Below are positions 25,914 to 34,215 of a stretch of 64,000 nt of DNA, piece after piece. Numbering within the stretch: position 1 is the first letter of the stretch; each line of letters opens with the position of its first letter. The notes under the pieces are model-generated. The model was given only the letters and a program-made list of their open reading frames with translations, was not told where the DNA came from and searched no databases. This DNA comes from Collinsella sp. AF25-2LB. Its GTDB lineage: Bacteria; Actinomycetota; Coriobacteriia; Coriobacteriales; Coriobacteriaceae. Location: assembly GCF_003458415.1 (NCBI RefSeq), contig NZ_QRUF01000002.1, positions 69,237 to 133,236 of the forward strand, written 5' to 3'. Made by a program: the position numbers and the translations under genes.

Positions 25914-25947
25914 ATCTCCTCGCAGCACGGCAGTGCAGATGTCATGT

Positions 25948-26024
25948 GGCCCGTTCGTCTAGCGGTTTAGGACGCCGCCCTCTCAAGGCGGAGATCACCA
26001 GTTCGAATCTGGTACGGGCTACCA
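25948..26024 (+). tRNA. tRNA-Glu (CTC), copy 1
   Basis: A complete cloverleaf. The acceptor GGCCCGT pairs with ACGGGCT (first pair G-U), the anticodon stem CCGCC/GGCGG encloses CTCTCAA with anticodon CTC, and the T arm is ACCAG-TTCGAAT-CTGGT. CCA is encoded. Confidence 0.95.
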
Positions 26025-26046
26025 CTTCTTTTCTGCTGAGGCTTAT

Positions 26047-26123
26047 GGCCCGTTCGTCTAGCGGTTTAGGACGCCGCCCTCTCAAGGCGGAGATCACCAG
26101 TTCGAATCTGGTACGGGCTACCA
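26047..26123 (+). tRNA. tRNA-Glu (CTC), copy 2
   Basis: Identical in sequence to the first copy, 22 bp downstream and co-transcribed, with the CCA end encoded. Confidence 0.95.
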
Positions 26124-26133
26124 CGCATCTGAT

Positions 26134-26166
26134 ACCCGGACTTCCTATGGAAGGCCGGGTTTTTTA
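26134..26166 (+). terminator. Terminator of the tRNA-Glu transcript
   Basis: ACCCGG-A-CTTCC and GGAAG-G-CCGGGT form a stem with a 3-base loop, followed by TTTTTTA. Confidence 0.88.
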
Positions 26167-26273
26167 TTTTCAAACAACCGTCTGCAATTCCCGTTTGAAC
26201 CAGAGCTTTGCGTTCTGTCTATGGTCCTTGCGGGTACAATATCCAAGATATTTTGACTGTTAGAAGGAGTCTC

Positions 26274-27581
26274 ATGACGGAGTCCTCTCAGCATACGTCT
26301 AAGCCCCAGGTCGAGGTTGAGGCCTCGGGCGGAGATGACAATAAGAGCGCACGCCGCGGCGCCATCTTTATCGGCGTCGTGCTGGTGGGTTATATCGTCT
26401 ATCTGGTGGTAACCGGGCAGATGGGGCAGTTCTGGGCCGCTATGTCGAGCGTCCAGGCGTCATGGCTCGTTGTCGCGTGTCTCTGCATGTTCATGTATCT
26501 GTTCTTTGGCATTGTGGCCTATGCGATCGCTGTCTGGCTCGACCCCAATTCACCCGTCGGCATTCGCGACCTCATTTCGGTCGAGGCGAGCGGCATCTTC
26601 TTTGGCAACCTCACACCTATGATGATGGGCTCGACTCCTGCTCAGATCTACCGCCTGACCAAGGCGGGCCAAAATGTCGGCGAGGCCGGAGCCACGCAAT
26701 TCACGCGCTTTATCGTGTATCAGTTTGGCCTCGTTGCCTGGGGCGCTATCCTACTGCTTGCTCGCATGCCGTTTTTTGCCGAGCGCTATGGCGACATGAC
26801 GCTGCTGTGCGTCTTTAGCTTTGGTGGGCACTGCTGCATCTTGCTTGGCATCTTCGCCGTCGCGCTCATGCCTAAGACCGTCACGCGCGTCGCCCACTGC
26901 ATCATCAATTGGCTTGAGCGCATTGGTGTCTCGGCCACTAAGATCGAGGGATGGCGCACGTTTGTCGATGGCGAGATCTACTCCTTCTCCGAGAAGTTCA
27001 AGCTTTCAGCCGGACATTTTTCTTCCATGCTGCTCACCGTGTTTATCACCATGCTGCAGCTCGCGTTTTTCTATCTGGTGCCGTATTTCCTGATGCTTGC
27101 CTTTGGCCACCACGAGGTCGACTTTTTCTCGGTCATGGCCGCGAGCGCCTTTGTCCAGCTGCTGAGCTCTGCGGTTCCCTTGCCCGGTGGAACTGGTGGT
27201 GCTGAGGGCGGCTTTGCATTGTTCTTGGGTCATTTCTTTGGGTCGGCTTCGACCGCCGGCTATCTGCTGTGGCGCCTCATTACGTTTATTGCGCCGACCA
27301 TTTTGGCTGCGCCCCTGCTGGGACTTAAGAGCGCCCACAACGAGAGCATCCATGCGCGCTGGGATCGTGTGATGCGCAAGCTCGGCCGCACGTCTCAGAC
27401 GCCCTCTGCGCCCACTAAGCCGCACCCCACGAATGCTGTTACCGTTGATCCCAAGAAGCGCGCTCAGAAGGCTTCTGGGACCGCTAAGCCGGCTCATAAA
27501 GCCTATGTGCGCCAGACAGGCGATGGTATTCGCGTATCTCCGTCGGCACTTAATAAGAAGAAGCATCCCAAGTCGCAGTAG
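26274..27581 (+). CDS. YbhN/UPF0104 family membrane protein (lysylphosphatidylglycerol synthase TM-like)
   Basis: Encodes 435 residues. The start MTESSQHTSK follows AGAAGGAG. Seven or eight membrane helices span about residues 30-365. The family hallmark PLPGGTGGAEGGFALFLGHF lies near 305-325. The C-terminal ~70 residues are basic and Lys-rich, probably cytoplasmic. The domain resembles the flippase half of MprF but lacks the aminoacyl-transferase domain, so lipid or polyprenol-sugar transport is likely but unproven. A TACAAT (26235-26240) is a possible -10. Confidence 0.88.
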   Translation: MTESSQHTSKPQVEVEASGGDDNKSARRGAIFIGVVLVGYIVYLVVTGQMGQFWAAMSSVQASWLVVACLCMFMYLFFGIVAYAIAVWLDPNSPVGIRDLISVEASGIFFGNLTPMMMGSTPAQIYRLTKAGQNVGEAGATQFTRFIVYQFGLVAWGAILLLARMPFFAERYGDMTLLCVFSFGGHCCILLGIFAVALMPKTVTRVAHCIINWLERIGVSATKIEGWRTFVDGEIYSFSEKFKLSAGHFSSMLLTVFITMLQLAFFYLVPYFLMLAFGHHEVDFFSVMAASAFVQLLSSAVPLPGGTGGAEGGFALFLGHFFGSASTAGYLLWRLITFIAPTILAAPLLGLKSAHNESIHARWDRVMRKLGRTSQTPSAPTKPHPTNAVTVDPKKRAQKASGTAKPAHKAYVRQTGDGIRVSPSALNKKKHPKSQ

Positions 27582-27630
27582 GGCAGTCGTGCGTTCTTCA
27601 TGATGCGGGGCATATTTGTGCTGTATGGGG

Positions 27631-27654
27631 GATAATCCTCTTACGTAGATTATC
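27631..27654. promoter_or_regulatory. Candidate TetR-type operator
   Basis: A perfect inverted repeat GATAATC-N10-GATTATC, 43 bp upstream of the regulator start, is a likely autoregulatory site. The AT-rich half-sites could overlap the promoter. Confidence 0.5.
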
Positions 27655-27697
27655 TCTCATCTGTTGATGAATGCTCGCATATCGAAGGGACACGCCC

Positions 27698-28309
27698 ATG
27701 GCAACCAGCAAACCGCGTCTTGACCGCCGCATCGTTCGCAGCCGTAATGCCATCCTTTCGGCTTTCGAGCGCCTGCTCATGGAAAAGCCGCTGGCAGACA
27801 TTACGGTGAGTGCCATCGCGCGCGAGGCCAATGTCGACCGCAAGACCTTTTACGTACACTTTGGTACGGTTGACGGCCTGCTCGATGCCATTGCCGTCGA
27901 TGTGGTGGAGATGATTGTCGACTCGGTCGAGAAAACGCTTGCTTCTATGGACGGTGACACCAACGAGCGCGCTCTTGGCGCGGCGGCGACCTTCTTTAAA
28001 ACCGTTAATGAGGCACTGTGCAACAACTTAGTGCTCAATCGTCAGCTGATCGAGAATATTCCGCTCGATGATTTCATGGCTCGTCTTCGTGCGCCGCTCG
28101 AACATGAGATTGCCGAGCGCGATCTGCTGCCCCAAGGTCTCAAGGACGAGATGTTCGACTATTATCTGGCGTTTTTGCTGTCGGGTATTATCGGTATCTA
28201 TCGCACGTGGGCACTGTCTGACGGCTCGGTTCCTATCGAGCGTGTCTCTGAGGTCGCCAACGACCTAACTCTCAATGGTCTGTCGAGTCTGGAATCTCGC
28301 TTGGATTAG
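27698..28309 (+). CDS. TetR/AcrR-family transcriptional regulator
   Basis: Encodes 203 residues. ATG 27698 follows GAAGGGA; an in-frame ATG nine codons upstream lacks such a site. The N-terminal HTH is clear: RSRNAILSAFERLLMEKPLA, then ITVSAIAREANVDRKTFYVH and FGTVDGLLDAIA. The C-terminal ligand domain has the DUF-like ending common to small TetR regulators of Firmicutes and Actinobacteria (GIIGIYRTWALSDGSVPIER). The stop codon is directly followed by the foreign junction of the cobalamin island. Confidence 0.9.
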   Translation: MATSKPRLDRRIVRSRNAILSAFERLLMEKPLADITVSAIAREANVDRKTFYVHFGTVDGLLDAIAVDVVEMIVDSVEKTLASMDGDTNERALGAAATFFKTVNEALCNNLVLNRQLIENIPLDDFMARLRAPLEHEIAERDLLPQGLKDEMFDYYLAFLLSGIIGIYRTWALSDGSVPIERVSEVANDLTLNGLSSLESRLD

Positions 28310-28311
28310 GC

Positions 28312-28404
28312 CTAGTTGGGCTCGTCGGCGTGGAAATGCCTGTTCACGAGGTTCTCTGGCGCCTTGTAGACCTCGTCGGCGTAGGAGCTGTAGCCTGAGG
28401 ATCT
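28312..28404 (-). pseudogene. Remnant of an IS3-family transposase (OrfB internal fragment)
   Basis: Thirty sense codons without a start, ending in TAG. The peptide contains KAPENLVNRHFHADEPN, matching the conserved OrfB segment just before the DDE domain, which normally continues into WxTDIT. An in-frame TAA lies just upstream. It begins 3 bp after the tetR stop and marks the left edge of the cobalamin island. The family call is from memory of the motif. Confidence 0.65.
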
Positions 28405-28421
28405 TTAAAAGAAAGTCCAGT

Positions 28422-29738
28422 TTATCCTTCCCACTCCAATTTGGAATCTTCCGATGCGCCTTCGCGCGCTCGCATGACCTCGATACCATGTGAGCGTGCG
28501 AAGTCGACGAGCTCTGCGTTGCGGGCGTTTAGGGTGCCGAAGGCGGCGGGGCACACGATAAGGCGCGCGCAGTGGACGAGGAGCTCTTTGGCGCGGGCTA
28601 TGGTTTTATCCCCAATCGGCTCGAAGGCACGCTCGGCCACGCATTCCGTCGCCAGGTCGCGCGCGAGCTCGCAGTCGATGTCCCCTTCGTGCAGAATGCC
28701 CGCGTAGAATGCCTTGCCCTGCCGGATGAGCTGGCGAAACACAGCTGACCCCGTACCTGCGCCGGCGATGACGAACGTGTGCGCATCGCCGTGTGGGCGC
28801 CCAATTTCCACGCTGCCGAAGCGCTCGTTGAAGGTGCCATGTTGAAGGCCGTAGAGCTCGCCAATCGTCTCGCGCGTGAATATGTCCTCGGGTGCGCCGG
28901 CGCGGAAGACCCGGCCGTCCTTCACGCAAATCACCTTGTCGGCGCTTTTCTGCGCGAGCTCGAGTTCGTGGATGGACATGATGACAGCCACATTCCGCGA
29001 TTTCGCAAGGTGGCGAAGTATTCGCAGCAGGTCGATCTGGTAGCGGATATCGAGATACGACGTGGGCTCGTCGAGCACGAGCACACGCGGATCCTGCGCG
29101 ATGGCGCGTGCGAGCATGACGCGCTGGCGTTGCCCGTCGCTTATCTGCATGAAGTCGCGCTCGGCGAGCTCTTCCACATGTGCGGTTTTCATGGCCTCAT
29201 CGACCCGACTATGGTCGTCGGGCGAGAGTGTGCCCATTCGCCCGGTGTAGGGATGCCTTCCCGCCTCCACGATATCGCGGCAGGTGAGGAGCTCGGTCCG
29301 GGGGCGATCTGTCAGCATAACGGCAAGGTTCCTTGCGAACTCCGCCGTCTTCCATCGGGAAATCTCCCGCCCGTCGAGCTCGACCGCGCCGGCAAGCGGT
29401 GCCAGATGGCGTGTGATGGTTTTCAAGATGGTCGACTTGCCCGAGCCGTTCGGCCCGATGAGTGCCACGACGTCGCCCGCGCGAACCTCCAGATCGACGC
29501 CTTCGACTACGACCTTCTTGTCGTAGCCCGCCGACAGGTCGCTTATGCGGAAAAGCGGCGCTCCATCAGCCTGCGTTTCGACCGGGGTTTCGAGGTTCGA
29601 CTCCGCTCGAAGGAGGCGTTCCGCGCGCAGTTCCGCACGAGCCGAAAGTGCCTTCTGGCGCTTTCGTGCGAGCTCAGGACTGGCCAAGCATGGAATGTTC
29701 CTTCCGAGCGTTTTGGGCCGCGGCACGAATTCCCCCAT
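28422..29738 (-). CDS. FecE/BtuD-type ABC transporter ATPase with C-terminal extension
   Basis: Encodes 438 residues. After a ~60-residue basic N-terminal leader the ABC domain shows Walker A ALIGPNGSGKSTILKTI, signature QISDGQRQRVMLARAI (SDGQ variant typical of the FecE class) and Walker B VLVLDEPTSYLDI. The last ~140 residues form an extra domain beginning FVIAGAGTGSAVFRQLIRQG, seen in iron/cobalamin ATPases of anaerobes. The start codon abuts the permease stop. It energises import of a metal chelate, corrinoid or haem; the substrate is not settled. Confidence 0.9.
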   Translation of the reverse strand: MGEFVPRPKTLGRNIPCLASPELARKRQKALSARAELRAERLLRAESNLETPVETQADGAPLFRISDLSAGYDKKVVVEGVDLEVRAGDVVALIGPNGSGKSTILKTITRHLAPLAGAVELDGREISRWKTAEFARNLAVMLTDRPRTELLTCRDIVEAGRHPYTGRMGTLSPDDHSRVDEAMKTAHVEELAERDFMQISDGQRQRVMLARAIAQDPRVLVLDEPTSYLDIRYQIDLLRILRHLAKSRNVAVIMSIHELELAQKSADKVICVKDGRVFRAGAPEDIFTRETIGELYGLQHGTFNERFGSVEIGRPHGDAHTFVIAGAGTGSAVFRQLIRQGKAFYAGILHEGDIDCELARDLATECVAERAFEPIGDKTIARAKELLVHCARLIVCPAAFGTLNARNAELVDFARSHGIEVMRAREGASEDSKLEWEG

Positions 29739-30779
29739 CTACCTCACCCGTTTCTTCAACATGAGCGCGATAACCACCGGCGCGCCGAAGATGGCGGTGA
29801 CGGCGCTGATGGAAAGCTCGACGGGAGAGAACAGCGTGCGCGCGATCAAATCGCAGCCCGCGCAGAAGATGGCGCCTCCCAAGAAGCACGCAGGAATCAC
29901 GCGGATGGGCTTCGACGACTTCAGCGCCGACTTCACGAGATGCGGAACCGCGATGCCTACGAACGACACCGGACCAGCGAACGCGGTCACGCAGGCGGAG
30001 AGAATGCTCGCTAGAAGGACGAGCACCACGCGGAAGCGTGCGACGTTCACGCCGACGCTTTTCGCGTAGGCTTCTCCCAGCTGGAAGGCGGAAAGGGGCT
30101 TCGATATCGCGAATACGCATGCGCTCACGGTGATCACCACGACCGCGATGACCGCGATGTCGTCCCAGCTCGAACCCGAGAAGCTGCCCAAAGACCAGTT
30201 GTGCAGGTTCACGATGGACTGGTCGTCGGCGAAGGCGATGAGGAAGTTCGTCCCCGCCGAGCAGATGTATCCCACCATGACGCCCGCTACGATGAGCATG
30301 GCCATGGAACTTATGCGCCGTGCGATGAGGAGTACGAAGCCGATGGTGATAAGCGAGCCCAGAAACGCTGCGGCCACCATGGCCGGCGAGGACATGGCCT
30401 GGTTCGCGCCCAGAAGTACGATCATCGTAAGCGCGACGACGAACTTTGCGCCTGAGGAGACGCCCAAGATGAACGGGTCGGCGATGGGGTTGTTGAAAAA
30501 CGTCTGCAGCAGGAACCCGGAGAGCGAAAGTGCCCCGCCGAGAAGCACGGCTGAAAGCACGCGCGGCAGGCGAATCTCCCAGATGACCTGGCTTTCCATG
30601 GAATTGGCCGCGCCGCCCGAAAGGATGCCGGGGATGTGGTCTGCGGGCACGAGCACGCTCCCGATGCACAGGTTGGTCCCGACGAGCACGATGAGGGCAA
30701 CAGCGAGCAGCGCCGTCACGACGCGACACCGCGCGGCGCGCCCCGATTCGTCGTATGCCATGGAAAGTCGGCTTCTCAT
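29739..30779 (-). CDS. FecCD/BtuC-family ABC transporter permease
   Basis: A 346-residue polytopic protein with about ten hydrophobic helices. Family blocks are VIWEIRLPRVLSAVLLGGAL, LQTFFNNPIADPFILGVSSG, NWSLGSFSGSSW and FVGIAVPHLVKSAL. These permeases import iron siderophores, haem or vitamin B12. It lies 4 bp after the binding-protein gene and abuts the ATPase gene. Confidence 0.93.
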   Translation of the reverse strand: MRSRLSMAYDESGRAARCRVVTALLAVALIVLVGTNLCIGSVLVPADHIPGILSGGAANSMESQVIWEIRLPRVLSAVLLGGALSLSGFLLQTFFNNPIADPFILGVSSGAKFVVALTMIVLLGANQAMSSPAMVAAAFLGSLITIGFVLLIARRISSMAMLIVAGVMVGYICSAGTNFLIAFADDQSIVNLHNWSLGSFSGSSWDDIAVIAVVVITVSACVFAISKPLSAFQLGEAYAKSVGVNVARFRVVLVLLASILSACVTAFAGPVSFVGIAVPHLVKSALKSSKPIRVIPACFLGGAIFCAGCDLIARTLFSPVELSISAVTAIFGAPVVIALMLKKRVR

Positions 30780-30783
30780 GGTG

Positions 30784-32355
30784 CTAGCCGAGCTTCCTCA
30801 GATAATGGAAGTCGCTCGCGTCATCGCCGGCGAACGCCCCGTGCAGCTCGTCGATAATGTCGGCGGTAGAAGTCATCTGCTGGTACATGTCGGCGCTTGT
30901 GACCCAGACGTTGCCGTTCTTCACGGCTTTGAACTGCGACAATAGCGCGTTTTTGCCTACGAAGTCGTTCAAGGTGGCAACCGATTCGTCGATGGTGCCG
31001 TTGTAGACGATGATGTCGGCATCCTTCGCCGTCGCGTAGAAGCGCTCCATTTCGAGCGTTACTGACGAACCTGACGTCGACGCCGTCTGCGCGTCATCGA
31101 GCGCGTAGCTGCCGCCTGCAAGCTCGATCATCTGCGCCACGTAGTCGCCTGCCCGCCGCGTGACGGCGGCCCCGTTCGAGTTAATGTAGAAATACGCCAC
31201 GGTTTTACCTGAAGACGCGAGCCCCGACGTTTGCTCGACGCGGGCCTTCTGCTCGTTGAACAGGCGTGCGGCCTCGTCTTCCTTGTCGAACAGGACGCCG
31301 AAAAGCTTAATCCACTCGACGCGCCCGAGTGCTTCGGGCTCGCTCGACGACTGTTCGGTGAGCACGACGAGCCCGAGCTTCTGCAGCTTTTCCTTCACAT
31401 CGGGCGTGTGGTTGATCATGGTGTTCTCGATGGCGAGCGTGCAGCCCGAGGCCGATATTCGCTCGTAGTCGGGCGCGCTGTACTTGCCGCCGTAGGCGAT
31501 CGCTCCACTTTCGAGCGCGCTTTTGAAGCCCGCGACCGAGCAATCGTCGGCCTTCGTGCCCGACATTAAGATATTGTCGTTCGCATCGAGCGCGTCGACC
31601 AGGCACATCGTTGCCGACGACACGAGGTACACCTTGTCGGCGGGGCGCCTTATGACCGCGATGTCGGGGCTCAACCCATCAGGTACCTTCGCATCCTGCG
31701 GCACCACGAGGAAGCGCTCCCCGTTCGAAATGCAGATAAGCCGCAGGCCGCCTTCGTACTCGTCGACAGTGAAGTGCTTGGCGTATTCAAGCTGAAGCGC
31801 CCCCGTCGGCTCCCAGCCGCAGCCCAAATCGGCGTTGTGGAAGTCGGCCGCGGCGCTTGAAGCCGTTCCCGCAGGGGAGCCGCCGCTTGCATCGTTGCCC
31901 GATTTCTCCTTCATGGTGGATGAGTCGAAGTGGAGCGTGTAGTCGATGGTGTGCGGCGTCGACATGGCGACGGTCTCGGCCGACACGGCGATGTCCTCGT
32001 CGAGTGTGACGGGTATCTCGAACGTGGAGTTGCCGCCGTCGTTTACGGGCGCGTAGTCCACGCCGTCGGCGGTCATCTTGTCGTAGTTCGAACTCGACCA
32101 GGTGATGGTCGCGGTGTAGGTGTCGCCATCCTTCACAATTGTGGTTGGTGAGGCGATGCTTGCGCGCCCTGACCCGCCGGAAAGCGAGACGCTCACCGTG
32201 TATTCCTGAGAGCCCGCCGTGGCACCGGTCGCGTTCGGGCTCGCACTGCACCCCGCGAAGGGAAGCGCGAGCAGGGCGACGAGAACGCAGGCGATTACGC
32301 GCGCCGCGATGCTGCGGCACTTCCTGTTTTCCCCCTTGGGAAGAATCGACCGCAT
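30784..32355 (-). CDS. Lipoprotein metal-chelate/tetrapyrrole-binding protein with N-terminal NEAT-like domain
   Basis: Encodes 523 residues. The signal peptide ends in a lipobox (LALPFAGC, Cys near 35), so the mature protein is membrane-anchored. Residues ~45-155 form a beta-rich domain with SGGSGRASIASPTTI, WSSSNYDKM and GNSTFEIPVTL, resembling iron-transport-associated NEAT-like domains. The rest is a class III periplasmic-binding fold (PDIAVIRRPADKVYL, GGKYSAPDYERI, SEPEALGRVEWIKLFGVLFD). It is probably the receptor for the following permease and ATPase. Haem, a cobalt chelate or a corrinoid are all possible ligands. Confidence 0.85.
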   Translation of the reverse strand: MRSILPKGENRKCRSIAARVIACVLVALLALPFAGCSASPNATGATAGSQEYTVSVSLSGGSGRASIASPTTIVKDGDTYTATITWSSSNYDKMTADGVDYAPVNDGGNSTFEIPVTLDEDIAVSAETVAMSTPHTIDYTLHFDSSTMKEKSGNDASGGSPAGTASSAAADFHNADLGCGWEPTGALQLEYAKHFTVDEYEGGLRLICISNGERFLVVPQDAKVPDGLSPDIAVIRRPADKVYLVSSATMCLVDALDANDNILMSGTKADDCSVAGFKSALESGAIAYGGKYSAPDYERISASGCTLAIENTMINHTPDVKEKLQKLGLVVLTEQSSSEPEALGRVEWIKLFGVLFDKEDEAARLFNEQKARVEQTSGLASSGKTVAYFYINSNGAAVTRRAGDYVAQMIELAGGSYALDDAQTASTSGSSVTLEMERFYATAKDADIIVYNGTIDESVATLNDFVGKNALLSQFKAVKNGNVWVTSADMYQQMTSTADIIDELHGAFAGDDASDFHYLRKLG

Positions 32356-32359
32356 GGCG

Positions 32360-32893
32360 TTACTTCAGTGCGTCGGCGCGCAGATCGACGCCGGCGGATT
32401 CGAACACGAGCGTGCGGTCGTACCACCGCTCCCTTTTAATGCTCCACGCGGCGCAGGCGGTGTCCTCGTCGAGCGCTTCAACGGGCACGTCGTAGGTGTA
32501 CTTGCCTTCCGCGTTTTCCACATAGGGGATGAAGTCGGCCTCGCTCGCGGCGGCAGCCTCGTCGCCCGTGCCCATGAAGAGCTTGCCGTAGCCCGTGCCG
32601 GAAAGTGTCATCACGCAGTGCATGGAGCCGTTTTCCACGATGAGCTGGGCGTCCACAATCCTGAACATGTTCGAGCTGGAATCTACGGTGATTGGATAGG
32701 TGCCGTCAGCCACCTTGTCGGCGGTAATGGGGGCAGCGCTTGCGCCCTCGGGCGCATCGGCCGCCTGTTCGGTCTTTTCCTGGGAATCGGCATCGCTTGC
32801 CATTGCGCTGTCGATTGAATTTCCGCCGCAGCCGGCGAGCGAGAACGCGAAAAGCGCCGCCGACAGGGCGAAGACGAGGGTTTTCTTCAACAT
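32360..32893 (-). CDS. Small NEAT-like lipoprotein of the metal/tetrapyrrole uptake operon
   Basis: Encodes 177 residues. The start MLKKTLVF follows AAAGGA by 9 bases; the longer ORF reads into a hairpin region. The lipobox is FSLAGC. An acidic Ala-rich spacer is followed by a beta-rich domain (DGTYPITVDSSSNMFRIVDA, VMTLSGTGYGKLFMGTG, YTYDVPVEALDEDTACAAW) ending WYDRTLVFESAGV. Similar domains occur beside FecB-type receptors in anaerobic Gram-positives. It may present ligand to the binding protein encoded next. Confidence 0.72.
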   Translation of the reverse strand: MLKKTLVFALSAALFAFSLAGCGGNSIDSAMASDADSQEKTEQAADAPEGASAAPITADKVADGTYPITVDSSSNMFRIVDAQLIVENGSMHCVMTLSGTGYGKLFMGTGDEAAAASEADFIPYVENAEGKYTYDVPVEALDEDTACAAWSIKRERWYDRTLVFESAGVDLRADALK

Positions 32894-32955
32894 GGAGGGG
32901 TTCCTTTCAATCGCTTCGACCGCCCGCGCCGTGCGGTGGGCGGGCGGGATGCGAA

Positions 32956-33003
32956 TGCAACGGGCATGCGTCGTCAGTCGGGGAAAGGCGCATGCCCGTT
33001 GCA
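32956..33003 (-). other. Strong intergenic hairpin between cbiK and the lipoprotein gene
   Basis: A perfect 15-bp inverted repeat TGCAACGGGCATGCG/CGCATGCCCGTTGCA with an 18-base loop and no T-run on either side. It could attenuate or stabilise the polycistronic message. Confidence 0.6.
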
Positions 33004-33038
33004 CGGGGACGCGACCGGCGCCCCCGTGCGCGGCGAGT

Positions 33039-33965
33039 TTACAGCTTGGCGATGGCGTCGTCCACGTGCGAGACGTAGATGTCGTCGACCGCGACGTTCT
33101 GTCCCAGACCCTGGAGTAGGCACGTCACTTCGAAGCCGGCGGCCACGAACTTCGAAGCCCAGCTGTCGGGGTCGGTCTCGTCTGCCATGTCGTTGTTCGC
33201 GTGGTCGCCCGCGACCACCATGAACGGCGCGAGCACGGCCTTCTTGTAGCCTGCGTCGCTCGCGGCGGCGATAACATCCTCGCAGGTCGGTTCAGCCTCG
33301 ACGGTGCCGACGAAGAACTGCGTCAAGCCCTCGTTCTTGAACACTTCCTGCATCTTGGCATAGTCGGCGTTGGAATCGGCTTCGGTGCCGTGGCCCATGA
33401 GGCACAGCGCCGTCTTGCCGTCGTCGAAGGACGCCATGTTCTCCTTAATGGCTGCGGCCACCTTCTTATAGTCATCGTCGGAGGTGAGCAGCGGGTCGCC
33501 GAGCGAGATTTTGTCGAACTTGTCGGCGTACTTGTCGAGCTCGTCTTTCACGTCGGTGTATTCCAGGCCACCCATGAGATGCGTCGGCTGCACGACGATT
33601 TCCTTCACGCCGTCTTTCACGCAGCGGTCGAGCGCCTCGGTCATGTTGTCGATCGTGATGCCGTCGCGCTTCTTCAGCTTGTCGATGATGATCTGCGCGG
33701 TGAAGGCGCGGCGGATGTCGTAGTCCTGCCAGTACTTCTCGCGAATAGCGTCTTCGATGGCGCCGATGGTGATGTGGCGCGAGTCGTTGTAGCTCGTGCC
33801 GAAGCTCGTGACGAGGATGACCGGCTTCACGGCCTTCTCCTTTTCGCTCGATTTCTCGGAACTTGCGGAGGTGCTGGAGCAGCCCGCGAGCGCGACTCCG
33901 GCGAGCGCGACGGCTCCGGTTGCTGCGGCGCCCATGAAGCCGCGGCGTGACATCTGGTCGGACAT
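33039..33965 (-). CDS. cbiK: Exported sirohydrochlorin cobaltochelatase (CbiK type) with Tat/lipoprotein signal
   Basis: Encodes 308 residues. The start MSDQMSRRGFMG follows GGAAAGGA. Residues 5-31 are a twin-arginine signal (SRRGFMGAAATGAVALAG) ending in a lipobox LAGC. The chelatase domain follows: VILVTSFGTSYNDSR with the class II signature, VVQPTHLMGGLEYTDV with a metal-ligand His, CLMGHGTEADSNADY, and APFMVVAGDHANNDMA with another His. CbiK inserts Co2+ into sirohydrochlorin, the first committed step of the anaerobic B12 route. The export signal places it outside the membrane, where it cannot easily feed the cytoplasmic enzymes; Desulfovibrio has a comparable periplasmic CbiK. Confidence 0.88.
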   Translation of the reverse strand: MSDQMSRRGFMGAAATGAVALAGVALAGCSSTSASSEKSSEKEKAVKPVILVTSFGTSYNDSRHITIGAIEDAIREKYWQDYDIRRAFTAQIIIDKLKKRDGITIDNMTEALDRCVKDGVKEIVVQPTHLMGGLEYTDVKDELDKYADKFDKISLGDPLLTSDDDYKKVAAAIKENMASFDDGKTALCLMGHGTEADSNADYAKMQEVFKNEGLTQFFVGTVEAEPTCEDVIAAASDAGYKKAVLAPFMVVAGDHANNDMADETDPDSWASKFVAAGFEVTCLLQGLGQNVAVDDIYVSHVDDAIAKL

Positions 33966-34084
33966 GGTTTTTCCTTTCCTCGGTTTGCCGGTCCCCCGGC
34001 GACAGTTGCTTGTCGGCACAAGCGAAAGAAAAGCGCACCCCTCGGGGTTCACAAGGAGCTAACGCCACGGCGATGCCGTGAGGA

Positions 34085-34215
34085 AAAGGCGAAGCAGTCT
34101 GGCTTGGGGCGCGAGGCGGTTCGCCCGCGCGTCCTATACAGTAATGTCCCTTGCCCAGGATTCCCACCTGGTTCCCTCCGCAAGCCAGCGCGGGCTGTGC
34201 GGGCGCCGCGCCGGT
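34085..34215 (-). promoter_or_regulatory. Cobalamin riboswitch upstream of cbiK
   Basis: The minus strand reads GAGGGAACCAGGTGGGAATC, then CTGGGCAAGGGACATTACTG. This matches the conserved core GGGAA-N-CCGGTG-N-GAATCCGG...ACTGTA. It is followed by the B12-box-like AAGCCAGACTGCTTCGCC. It lies about 120 bases upstream of cbiK and should repress the uptake arm when cobalamin is abundant. Boundaries are approximate. Confidence 0.8.

Noticed and set aside
25942..26263. Short frames over the tRNA genes, e.g. with a duplicated SSGLGRRPLKAEITSSNLV
   Set aside because: They are translations of two identical tRNA-Glu genes and not proteins.
28779..30014. Plus-strand frame opposite the ABC ATPase and permease genes
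   Set aside because: Arg/His-rich antisense translation; the minus strand shows intact ABC transporter motifs.
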